Assembly (NCBI RefSeq): GCF_015160855.1
Contig: NZ_CP063373.1
Span: forward strand, 6,634,001 to 6,698,000
Reading direction: 5' to 3'
Length of the DNA: 64,000 bases
DNA from: Streptomyces ferrugineus
Lineage (GTDB): Bacteria; Actinomycetota; Actinomycetes; Streptomycetales; Streptomycetaceae
Part shown: positions 45,504 to 52,913 of the stretch, one piece after another
How positions within the stretch are numbered: position 1 is the first letter of the stretch
Layout: each line of letters starts with the position of its first letter
The notes under the pieces: generated by a model
The model's input: only the letters and a program-made list of their open reading frames with translations
Database searches by the model: none
Told to the model about the DNA's origin: nothing
Made by a program: the position numbers and the translations under genes

Positions 45504-45923
45504 ATGGCTGAGTTCGTGAGGGACGTCATGACGGCCGGCGTCGTCGCCGTACGCCCGGACGCCTCGCTCGTCGAGGCGGCGCAGCTCATGCGCGCGCAGG
45601 ACATCGGCGATGTGGTCGTGGCCGACGGGCAGGACGTACTCGGTGTGCTCACCGACCGTGACATCACGGTGCGCGCGGTCGCCGACGGCGTCGATCCGCT
45701 GACGGTGAGCGCCCGGTCGGTGTGCACCCGGGACCCGGTGGTGATCGGCCCGGGCGAGCGGCTGTCGGTGGCGGTCTCGCTGATGCGCGAGCACGCCGTG
45801 CGGCGGCTGCCGGTGGTCGAGGACGGTCTGCCGGTCGGTGTCGTCAGCCTCGGGGACCTGGCCGAGGCCCGGGATCCCGGCTCGGCGCTGGCCGAGATCA
45901 GCCGCGCCGTTCCGGACGAATGA
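45504..45923 (+). CDS. CBS-domain pair protein
   Basis: A 139-residue protein made of two CBS motifs: VRDVMTAGVVAVRPDASLVEAAQLMRAQDIGDVVVAD (about residues 5-41) with LGVLTDRDITVRAV, and VCTRDPVVIGPGERLSVAVSLMREHAVRRLPVVEDG (about 74-109). Paired CBS domains bind adenosine nucleotides and act as energy sensors. Free-standing copies are common in hypoxia/stress regulons of actinobacteria. AGGAGGGG lies before ATG 45504. Its stop overlaps a possible early start of the PfpI gene. Confidence 0.9.
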   Translation: MAEFVRDVMTAGVVAVRPDASLVEAAQLMRAQDIGDVVVADGQDVLGVLTDRDITVRAVADGVDPLTVSARSVCTRDPVVIGPGERLSVAVSLMREHAVRRLPVVEDGLPVGVVSLGDLAEARDPGSALAEISRAVPDE

Positions 45924-45943
45924 CGGAAGGACGTAGGGACATC

Positions 45944-46495
45944 ATGCGTATCGCTTTTCTGACCGCGCCCGAGGGCGTCGAGCAGGTCGAGCTCACCGAT
46001 CCGTGGCGGGCGGTGGTGGACGCGGGGCACGAACCGGTGCTCGTGTCGACCAGGCCGGGCTCGATCCAGGCGTTCCACCATCTCGACAAGGCGGAGAAGT
46101 TCCCCGTGCAGGAGGTCGTGGGCGAGACGTCGGCCGGCTCCTTCGGCGGGCTGGTCCTGCCCGGCGGGGTCGCCAACCCGGACTATCTGCGCACGAACCG
46201 CAAGGCCGTCGCCTTCGTACGGGACTTCTTCGAGCAGGGCCTGCCCGTCGCGGCGATCTGCCATGCCGCATGGACGCTGGTGGAGGCCGACGTCGTACGC
46301 GGCCGGGTGCTGACCTCCTGGCCGAGCCTGCGGACCGATATCCGCAACGCGGGCGGCACCTGGGTCGACGAGCAGGTGCGGATCTGCGACCACGGTCCGA
46401 ACAGGCTGGTCACCAGCCGTAAGCCGGACGATCTGAAGGCGTTCTGCGAGACGTTCCTCGACGTGTTCGCCAGGACGTCGAAGGAGGCTGTCTGA
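45944..46495 (+). CDS. DJ-1/PfpI-family protein
   Basis: A 183-residue protein of the PfpI/YhbO class, with the nucleophile elbow AICHAAWTLVEAD near residue 105 (Cys-His) and a Glu near the N-terminus (APEGVEQVELTDP). Members act as deglycases or stress-protection proteins. I chose ATG 45944; ATG 45920, overlapping the CBS stop, would add 8 residues. Its stop shares one base with the katE start (TGATG), and katE's own C-terminal domain has the same fold. Confidence 0.88.
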   Translation: MRIAFLTAPEGVEQVELTDPWRAVVDAGHEPVLVSTRPGSIQAFHHLDKAEKFPVQEVVGETSAGSFGGLVLPGGVANPDYLRTNRKAVAFVRDFFEQGLPVAAICHAAWTLVEADVVRGRVLTSWPSLRTDIRNAGGTWVDEQVRICDHGPNRLVTSRKPDDLKAFCETFLDVFARTSKEAV

Positions 46496-48588
46496 TGGGA
46501 GACCGCAAGCAGGAGCAGCGGGAGTTCTTCCGGGCGGACGACCCGACGGGCGGGCCGCTCACCACCGACCAGGGTGTGGAGGTCGACCACACCGACGACT
46601 CGCTCGCCGGCGGCGAACGCGGGCCGACGCTGATGGAGGACTTCCACTTCCGGGAGAAGCTCACCCACTTCGACCACGAGCGGATCCCCGAGCGGGTGGT
46701 GCACGCGCGGGGCGCGGGGGCGTACGGCTATTTCGAACCGTACGAGTCCTGCGCGGAGTTCACCCGTGCGGCCTTCCTCCAGGATCCGTCGGTGCGGACC
46801 CCGGTGTTCGTGCGGTTCTCCACGGTGCAGGGTCCGAAGGGATCGGCGGACACGGTGCGGGACGTGCGCGGGTTCGCGACCAAGTTCTACACCTCGGAGG
46901 GGAACTACGACCTGGTCGGGAACAACTTCCCGGTCTTCTTCATCCAGGACGGCATCAAGTTCCCCGACTTCGTGCACGCGGTGAAGCCGGAGCCGCACAA
47001 CGACATCCCGACCGGCGCCTCCGCCCACGACTCCCTGTGGGACTTCGTGTCGCTGCAGCCGGAGACGCTGCACGCGATCATGTGGCTGATGTCGGACCGG
47101 GCGATCCCGCGCAGCTACCGCATGATGCAGGGCTTCGGTGTGCACACCTTCCGGTTCGTGAACGCCGAGGGGCGCGGCACGTTCGTGAAGTTCCACTGGA
47201 AGCCGCGCCTCGGCGTGCACTCGCTGGTGTGGGACGAGGCGCAGGAGTGCCAGGGCCGTGACCCGGACTTCAACCGGCGTGACCTGTGGGACGCGATCGA
47301 GGCCGGCGAGTACCCGGAGTGGGAGTTGGGTGTCCAGCTCGTGCCGGAGGAGGACGAGTTCGCCTTCGACTTCGATCTGCTCGACGCCACGAAGATCATT
47401 CCGGAGGAGCAGGTGCCGGTGCGGCCGATCGGCCGGATGGTGCTGGACCGCAACCCGGAGAACTTCTTCGCCGAGACCGAGCAGGTGGCCTTCCACACGG
47501 CCAACGTGGTCCCGGGCATCGACTTCACCAACGATCCACTGCTCCAGGCCCGCAACTTCTCCTATCTGGACACCCAGTTGATCCGCCTCGGCGGCCCCAA
47601 CTTCGCTCAGCTGCCGGTGAACCGGCCGGTGGCGGAGGTCCGCACGAACCAGCGCGACGGCTACCACCAGGGCGCGATCCACCGGGGCACGAACTACTTC
47701 CCGAACTCCCTCGGCGGCGGCTGTCCGGCGCACGCCGGCGTCGACGGCAGTGCCTACACGCACTACGCCGAGCGGGTCGACGGCGCCAAGATCCGGCGGC
47801 GCAGCCCGAGTTTCCAGGACCACTACAGCCAGCCCGCGATGTTCTGGAACAGCATGGCGGACTGGGAGAAGGAGCACATCGTCGCGGCGTTCCGGTTCGA
47901 GCTCGGCAAGGTCGGCTCGATGACGGTGCGGGCCCGTACCGTCGAGCATCTCGCCAAGGTGAACGGCGACCTGGCGACCCGGGTCGCGCGCGGCGTCGGG
48001 GTGCCCGAGCCGTCCGCCGCGGAGGCGGCCGACAAGCTGTCCTCCCCCGCGCTGAGCCTGGAGGCGCTGCCCGGTGACGGCTCGGTCCGCACCCGGCAGA
48101 TCGCGGTTCTCGTCGCCGACGGCGTCGACACCACGCAGATCACGTCGGTGCGTGAGGCGCTCGCGGCCGAGGGCGCGGTCGTCGAGGCGCTGGCTCCGGC
48201 GGACGGCGCGGTGACCGGTGCCGACGGTGAGCGGTTCGCGGTGGACCGGGCGCTGCCGACCGTCGCCTCCGTGCTGTACGACGCGGTGCTGCTGCCGGGC
48301 GGACCGGTGGGCACCCCGTCCACGGCCGCGGACCCGGACGCGATGCGCTTCCTGCGGAACGCCTACCGGCACGGCAAGCCGGTGGGCGCGCTCGGCTCCG
48401 GCGTGGGTGTCCTGTCGTCCCTGGAGCCGGCGGGCGTACGGCTGTCCGCCGAGTTCCACCACCCGGTGAGCGACCACGGCGTGGTGTCGGACACCTCACC
48501 GGGCCCGGCGAGCGAGGAGTTCCTGCGCGCCTTCACCGCGGCCCTCTCGGCCCACCGCCACTGGGACCGCCCACCGGTGCGCCACTGA
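46495..48588 (+). CDS. katE: Large-subunit catalase (HPII/KatE type)
   Basis: A 697-residue monofunctional heme catalase that dismutates hydrogen peroxide. The catalytic His is in [14 protein letters not shown] near residue 70, the Asn in [12 protein letters not shown] near 143 and the proximal heme Tyr in [15 protein letters not shown] near 353. Residues about 530-697 form the extra DJ-1/PfpI-like domain typical of large-subunit catalases ([18 protein letters not shown]). The gene is translationally coupled to the PfpI gene and is last in a unit driven by a SigB-type promoter at 45004-45028. In Streptomyces this catalase type serves osmotic and stationary-phase protection. Confidence 0.97.
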   Translation: MGDRKQEQREFFRADDPTGGPLTTDQGVEVDHTDDSLAGGERGPTLMEDFHFREKLTHFDHERIPERVVHARGAGAYGYFEPYESCAEFTRAAFLQDPSVRTPVFVRFSTVQGPKGSADTVRDVRGFATKFYTSEGNYDLVGNNFPVFFIQDGIKFPDFVHAVKPEPHNDIPTGASAHDSLWDFVSLQPETLHAIMWLMSDRAIPRSYRMMQGFGVHTFRFVNAEGRGTFVKFHWKPRLGVHSLVWDEAQECQGRDPDFNRRDLWDAIEAGEYPEWELGVQLVPEEDEFAFDFDLLDATKIIPEEQVPVRPIGRMVLDRNPENFFAETEQVAFHTANVVPGIDFTNDPLLQARNFSYLDTQLIRLGGPNFAQLPVNRPVAEVRTNQRDGYHQGAIHRGTNYFPNSLGGGCPAHAGVDGSAYTHYAERVDGAKIRRRSPSFQDHYSQPAMFWNSMADWEKEHIVAAFRFELGKVGSMTVRARTVEHLAKVNGDLATRVARGVGVPEPSAAEAADKLSSPALSLEALPGDGSVRTRQIAVLVADGVDTTQITSVREALAAEGAVVEALAPADGAVTGADGERFAVDRALPTVASVLYDAVLLPGGPVGTPSTAADPDAMRFLRNAYRHGKPVGALGSGVGVLSSLEPAGVRLSAEFHHPVSDHGVVSDTSPGPASEEFLRAFTAALSAHRHWDRPPVRH

Positions 48589-48599
48589 AGCCCTCCGGG

Positions 48600-48725
48600 A
48601 TGCCGGCGCTCGCGAAGACCGCCGGCATCCCGGAGCGCGGCGGCAAGGTCCCCACCGACGAGAAGGTGGCCGTCTCGCAGTCGGCGGCCGGCGACTTCAA
48701 GGCCTTCTCGACGATCTGCACGCAG
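48600..48725 (+). pseudogene. Fragment of a Rieske [2Fe-2S] protein gene
   Basis: Frame from 48600 reads PALAKTAGIPERGGKV, then DEKVAVSQSAAGDFKAFSTICT, which matches the start of small actinobacterial Rieske proteins up to the first cluster Cys. It then loses the pattern: the expected CTHxGC and CPCHG motifs are gone (QVARPSGVTP instead). There is no signal peptide upstream. Both ends are missing, so this is a remnant between katE and the DUF6158 gene, not a working protein. Confidence 0.65.
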
Positions 48726-48744
48726 GTGGCCCGGCCCTCGGGCG

Positions 48745-48999
48745 TCACCCCGGCGGCGCGGTGGACGCCGGCGTGCCGCAGCCGCGGTCGCGGGCGCCGT
48801 CGCGGGTCCGGCCCGAGGCGACGGTGCGGCGTGGGTTGCGGCGCAGGTACTCGCCCTCCAGCTGCGCCATCCGTTCGTTGTGGGCGCGCAGCGCGTCGTT
48901 CGAGCCGTACAGCAGCGTGTCGTGGCGCGTCCGGTGGATGGTCTCCAGCTCCTTCATGAGCTGTTGGTCGTCCAGCCGGCCAGGGTCGACTCCGGTCAT
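48745..48999 (-). CDS. DUF6158-like small protein
   Basis: An 84-residue charged protein, MTGVDPGRLDDQQLMKELETIHRTRHDTLLYGSNDALRAHNERMAQLEGEYLRRNP in outline (given here as segments: residues 1-18 acidic, 19-60 helical). It recalls a Streptomyces family of unknown function found near stress genes. ATG 48999 was chosen since the longer frame (to 49113) would cover the promoters. Its upstream 90 bp hold a divergent pair of SigB-type promoters shared with the baeRF2 gene. The last ~12 residues (GTPASTAPPG) may be read-through into former Rieske DNA. Confidence 0.75.
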   Translation of the reverse strand: MTGVDPGRLDDQQLMKELETIHRTRHDTLLYGSNDALRAHNERMAQLEGEYLRRNPRRTVASGRTRDGARDRGCGTPASTAPPG

Positions 49000-49017
49000 G
49001 GTGGTGCCCCGCTCGTC

Positions 49018-49042
49018 GTGTTCAATCTTGCGGTCCGGGTAC
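49018..49042 (+). promoter_or_regulatory. SigB-type promoter GTGT-N15-GGGTAC for the baeRF2 gene
   Basis: GTGT at 49018-49021, 15 bases, GGGTAC at 49037-49042: an exact match to GNNT-N14-16-GGGTAC with the same spacing and -35 as the promoter at 45004. Its start codon is 47 bp downstream of the -10. Confidence 0.75.
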
Positions 49043-49063
49043 CCGCCCGTCGAGCAGACAGCC
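49039..49063 (-). promoter_or_regulatory. SigB-type promoter GGCT-N15-GGGTAC for the DUF6158 gene
   Basis: On the minus strand GGCT (49063-49060), 15 bases, GGGTAC (49044-49039). It shares the palindrome GGGTACCC with the plus-strand promoter, so the two -10 elements overlap by four bases and transcription diverges from one spot. Confidence 0.65.
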
Positions 49064-49088
49064 CCCGAGCGGTGTACGGGAGTGAGCC

Positions 49089-50195
49089 ATGGATCTCGCC
49101 TTTCTGCATCCACTGTACGAACACCTGGGGCCCTGGGCCTCCGTGTACGTCGACACCTCCCGCCACACGGCGGACACGCCGCACGAGCGGCACCTGACGG
49201 CCCGGGCCCTGTCCCAGGAGCTGGCCGGGCAGGGCTGCGACGACGCGACCTGCCGGGCCGTGCAAGGCGCGCTGGAGGAACTGGAGCACTCGTCCGAGCC
49301 GCACGGCCGCGCGATCTTCGCCCGTGCGGGTGAGGTGGTCCTGGACCCGCCGCTGGCCCGCGCCCCGGTGCGCGACAGCGCCCACTGGGCCCCGCTGCCG
49401 CACACCGCGCCGCTGCTGGAGCTGGCCGGCGAGGACCCGGTCTGCGTGGTGGCCTACGTCGACCGCAAGGGCGCCGCCTTCGAGCTGCGCACCGCGCTGG
49501 GCCGGCAGGACGTCGGCGAGGTCTCCGGCCGGCAGCATCCGGTGCACCGTACGAGCACGGCCGACTGGTCCGAGCGGCACTTCCAGCTCAAGGTGGAGAA
49601 CACCTGGGAGCACAACGCCGCCGAGATCGCCGACGCGCTCGCCGTCTGCCAGGAGGAGACCCGCGCCGACCTGCTGGTTCTCGTCGGTGACGACCGGGAG
49701 CGGCGCACCGTGCGCGAACGGCTGCCGCAGCGCCTGGACGACCTGGTGGTCGAGGCCCCGCACGGCACCGGCAGCAGGCTGCTGGACGAGGACGTGGCAC
49801 AGGCCCGGGCCGAGCATGTGCGGCAGCGGGCGACGCGGGAGCTGGAGCGGTTCCTGGCGGCCCGCGAGCCGGGTCCCGAGGGGCGCGCCGGAGCGGTGGA
49901 GGGCGTGCCCGCGCTGGTCGAGGCCGCCCGTGAGCACCGTATCGACGAGCTGCTGATCCGCCCGGACGGCCCCGACGCCCACCGCGAGGTGTGGATCGGC
50001 GAGGACCCGGACCAGCTGGCGGTGCGCCGCACGGACCTCAGGATCCTCGGCGAACAGCACTCCTGGCCGGCCCGCGCCGACGACGCCCTGATCCGCTCGG
50101 CGGTCGCAACCGGCGCGTCGGCCGTGTCGGTCACCCCGGCGCACCCGACCCGGGACCCGGCAGGCGGGCTGGGCGCCCTGCTGCGCTGGACATGA
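49089..50195 (+). CDS. baeRF2-like protein (bacterial release-factor-fold, Rv2629 type)
   Basis: A 368-residue protein of the bacterial archaeo-eukaryotic release-factor-like group: MDLAFLHPLYEHLGPWASVYVDTSR at the start, VCVVAYVDRKGAAFELR near 117-133 and a C-terminal L7Ae-like part (VEAAREHRIDELLIRPDG, IRSAVATGASAVSV). In mycobacteria the homologue Rv2629 belongs to the hypoxia/dormancy regulon; a role on stalled ribosomes is suspected from fold only. GGGAGTG lies upstream of ATG 49089. Its 3' end (about 50104-50195) has been copied twice into the downstream gap. Confidence 0.8.
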   Translation: MDLAFLHPLYEHLGPWASVYVDTSRHTADTPHERHLTARALSQELAGQGCDDATCRAVQGALEELEHSSEPHGRAIFARAGEVVLDPPLARAPVRDSAHWAPLPHTAPLLELAGEDPVCVVAYVDRKGAAFELRTALGRQDVGEVSGRQHPVHRTSTADWSERHFQLKVENTWEHNAAEIADALAVCQEETRADLLVLVGDDRERRTVRERLPQRLDDLVVEAPHGTGSRLLDEDVAQARAEHVRQRATRELERFLAAREPGPEGRAGAVEGVPALVEAAREHRIDELLIRPDGPDAHREVWIGEDPDQLAVRRTDLRILGEQHSWPARADDALIRSAVATGASAVSVTPAHPTRDPAGGLGALLRWT

Positions 50196-50460
50196 ACCGC
50201 ACCCGCCGCTCCACCAGCCCCGGCAGCCACCACCGGCACAGCAACCACGCCGGTCACCCCAGCAGCCCCGACCCGGAACCCAGCAGACGGGCCGGGGCCC
50301 CACTGCGCTGGACCTGAACCCCAGCCCACGCGCCCACCGCACCCGCTCCACCCACACCACCCCGGCAGCCACCACCGGCACAGCAACCACGCCGGTCACC
50401 CCAGCAGCCCCGACCCGGAACCCGGCAGGCGGGCCGGGGGCACTGCTGCGCTGGGCCTGA
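50196..50460 (+). repeat. Two decayed copies of the baeRF2 gene's 3' end in the intergenic gap
   Basis: The stretch 50218-50281 recurs exactly at 50360-50423, 142 bp apart. Both continue into GGCCGGGG...CTGCGCTGG...CTGA, resembling the true gene end. Translated in the matching frame, the second copy gives ...VTPAAPTRNPAGGPGALLRWA-stop, compared with ...VTPAHPTRDPAGGLGALLRWT-stop of the gene. So the last ~28 codons plus stop are present three times in tandem. The copies have no start codon of their own. Confidence 0.85.
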
Positions 50461-50475
50461 GCTGCGGCCGCGTGG

Positions 50476-52095
50476 CTAGCGCGCCCGCTCCACCCGTCGC
50501 TCGTCCCACACCGGCTCGGCCGTCTCCCGTACCCGTCCGTCGCCGCCGAAGACCAGATAGCGGTCGAAGGCGCGGGCGAACCAGCGGTCGTGGGTGACGG
50601 CCAGCACCGTCCCCTCGAAGGACTCCAGCCCCTCCTGGAGGGCCTCGGCGGACTCCAGGTCGAGGTTGTCGGTCGGCTCGTCGAGCAGCAGGGCCGTGGC
50701 ACCCTCCAGCTCGAGGAGCAGGATCTGGAAGCGGGCCTGCTGTCCGCCGGAGAGCCGGTCGAAGGTCTGCTCGGCCTGCTGGGTGAGTTCGTAGCGGCGC
50801 AGCCGGGACATCGCGGCGCCCCGGTCCTGGGCGTGCTCCTTCCACAGGATGTCCAGAAGGGTCCGCCCGATCAGCTCGGGGTGCGCGTGCGTCTGCGCGA
50901 AGTGGCCGGGCACCACCCGTGCCCCCAGCTTCCACGCCCCCGAGTGCGCCACGTCGTCGCCCGCGAGCAGGCGCAGGAAGTGCGACTTGCCGGAGCCGTT
51001 GGAGCCGAGGACGGCGACGCGTTCGCCGTAGAAGACCTCCAGCGAGAACGGCTTCATCAGGCCCGTGAGCTCCAGCCCCTCGCAGGTGACGGCCCGCAGC
51101 CCGGTACGGCCGCCCTTGAGCCGCATCCTGATGTCCTGCTCGCGCGGCGGCTCCGGCGGCGGTCCGGCCTCCTCGAACTTGCGCAGCCGGGTCTGCGCGG
51201 CGCGGTAGCGGGAGGCCATGTCGGGGCTGTTCTCAGCGGCTTGACGCAGTGTCAGCACCAGCTTCTTGAGCTGGGCGTGCTTCTCGTCCCAGCGTCTGCG
51301 CAGCTCCTCGAAGCGGGCGAAACGGGCGCGCCGGGCCTCGTGGTACGTGGCGAAGCCGCCGCCGTGCACCCAGGCGTCGGCGCCCGCCGGCGAGGGCTCC
51401 ACCGACACGATCTTCTCGGCGGCGCGGGCGAGGAGTTCGCGGTCGTGGGAGACGAAGAGGACCGTCTTGCGGGTCTCCTTGAGCCGTTCCTCCAGCCAGC
51501 GCTTGCCGGGCACGTCGAGGTAGTTGTCCGGCTCGTCGAGCAGCAGCACCTCGTCCGTGCCGCGCAGCAGCGCCTCCAGCACCAGCCGCTTCTGCTCACC
51601 GCCCGACAGGGTGCGCACCTGCCGCCACTGCGCCTTCTCGTACGGCACGCCGAGCGCGGCCGTGGTGCACACGTCCCACAGCGTCTCGGCCTCGTAGCCC
51701 CGCGCCTCGGCCCAGTCGGCGAGCGCCTGCGCGTACTTGAGCTGGGCGGCTTCGTCGTCGACGGCCATGATGGCGTGCTCGGCGACGTCCACGGCCTTCG
51801 CGGCCTCGCGGATCCGGGGCGGCGCGACCGACACGAGCAGGTCGCGTACGGTCGTCTCGTCCCGTACGGACCCCACGAACTGCCGCATCACCCCCAGGCC
51901 GCCGCTGACGGTGACCGTGCCGCCGTGCGGCTTCAGCTCACCGGAGATCAGCCGCAGCAGCGTCGTCTTACCGGCCCCGTTGGGCCCGACCAGCGCCACG
52001 GCGGCGCCTTCGCCCACCCGGAAGGAGACGTCGCCGAGCAACGCCCTCCCGTCGGGGAGGTAGTACTCGAGGTGCGCGGCTTCCAGATGTCCCAT
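50476..52095 (-). CDS. ABC-F family ATPase
   Basis: A 539-residue cytoplasmic protein with two ABC domains and no membrane part. Domain 1 has Walker A GPNGAGKTT near residue 38, signature LSGGEQKRL and Walker B VLLLDEPDNYLD near 185. Domain 2 has GSNGSGKSH near 352, LSGGQQARF and ALLLDEPTDNLD near 470. The interdomain linker (about 240-310) is Arg/Glu-rich and coiled. ABC-F proteins act on ribosomes, some giving antibiotic resistance, others regulating translation; which applies here is unknown. ATG 52095 begins MGHLEAAHLEYY. Nearby baeRF2 hints at ribosome-related stress control. Confidence 0.92.
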   Translation of the reverse strand: MGHLEAAHLEYYLPDGRALLGDVSFRVGEGAAVALVGPNGAGKTTLLRLISGELKPHGGTVTVSGGLGVMRQFVGSVRDETTVRDLLVSVAPPRIREAAKAVDVAEHAIMAVDDEAAQLKYAQALADWAEARGYEAETLWDVCTTAALGVPYEKAQWRQVRTLSGGEQKRLVLEALLRGTDEVLLLDEPDNYLDVPGKRWLEERLKETRKTVLFVSHDRELLARAAEKIVSVEPSPAGADAWVHGGGFATYHEARRARFARFEELRRRWDEKHAQLKKLVLTLRQAAENSPDMASRYRAAQTRLRKFEEAGPPPEPPREQDIRMRLKGGRTGLRAVTCEGLELTGLMKPFSLEVFYGERVAVLGSNGSGKSHFLRLLAGDDVAHSGAWKLGARVVPGHFAQTHAHPELIGRTLLDILWKEHAQDRGAAMSRLRRYELTQQAEQTFDRLSGGQQARFQILLLELEGATALLLDEPTDNLDLESAEALQEGLESFEGTVLAVTHDRWFARAFDRYLVFGGDGRVRETAEPVWDERRVERAR

Positions 52096-52169
52096 GGGCG
52101 GATTGTGCGGGGGACGGGAGAGCCCGGGCAAACCCTTATTTCAGAACGCCGGGCCACGAGACGCGGCCC

Positions 52170-52829
52170 CTACGGCGCATCCCCGTCCACAACCTGCCCC
52201 GCCGGCCCGCTCTCCCCCGCTGGAGCCACCACCGCCCCCGCCCACGACAGCACCTTCCACCCCTCCCCAGGCGCCCCTTCAAGGACCACCACCCCGGTGT
52301 TGGCCAGGGGATGGGCCGCGGCGAACGCGACATCCACGTTGTCCGCCCGAGCCGCCGTCCACATCCGAATCGCGGCACCATGACTGACGAGAGCGACAGT
52401 CCCGGCCCCACCGCCGGCGGCCTCCGCCACCACGGCGTCATAACGCCCCAGCGCCTCGACGCCGCTCTCGCCGCCCGGCATCCGCAGGCCCGTGTCTCCC
52501 GCCGCCCAGGCGAACACCGTCTTCATGTAGGCGTGCCCGGCCTCGGTGTCACCGGGCAGCATCTCCAGGTCGCCCGCGGACACCTCACGGATGCCGTCGC
52601 GGACGATCACGTCGAGGCCGAGGGTCGCGGCCAGCGGCGCGGCGGTGAGCTGGGTGCGGATCAGCGTGGACGCGTAGATCGCCCCGATGTCCTCGCCAAC
52701 CAGCGCCGCGGGCAGGGCGGCGGCCTGCTGCGAGCCCAGTTCGGTCAGGCCGGGGCCGGGAACGGCCGTGTCCAGCAGGTAGTCCACATTGGTCGGGGTC
52801 TGACCGTGACGGACGAGGAGCAGGCGCAT
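52170..52829 (-). CDS. Histidine-phosphatase-family protein (phosphoglycerate-mutase-like)
   Basis: A 219-residue protein with the catalytic LLVRHGQTPTN at residues 3-13 (phosphohistidine His 8), conserved Arg in STLIRTQLTA near 57, and ALVSHGAAIRMW near 153 with the second His. It would remove phosphate from a small metabolite or protein; substrate unknown. GGAGG lies about ten bases before ATG 52829. Upstream, a GGGTACCC palindrome with GTCT 16 bases away may be a SigB-type promoter. Confidence 0.9.
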   Translation of the reverse strand: MRLLLVRHGQTPTNVDYLLDTAVPGPGLTELGSQQAAALPAALVGEDIGAIYASTLIRTQLTAAPLAATLGLDVIVRDGIREVSAGDLEMLPGDTEAGHAYMKTVFAWAAGDTGLRMPGGESGVEALGRYDAVVAEAAGGGAGTVALVSHGAAIRMWTAARADNVDVAFAAAHPLANTGVVVLEGAPGEGWKVLSWAGAVVAPAGESGPAGQVVDGDAP

Positions 52830-52887
52830 GTACGGGTTCCTCCGTGTGTCGGTCACCGCCGGACGGACAGCAATCGGCCACTTCAGG

Positions 52888-52913
52888 GTACCCAGCCCTG
52901 TATGAGCCCAGAC
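52888..52913 (-). promoter_or_regulatory. Possible SigB-type promoter of the histidine-phosphatase gene
   Basis: On the minus strand GTCT (52913-52910), 16 bases and GGGTAC (52893-52888) fit the consensus, 59 bp upstream of the start codon. The -10 is again part of a GGGTACCC palindrome. No matching -35 exists for the opposite strand, and part of the box lies in the divergent gene. Confidence 0.4.
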
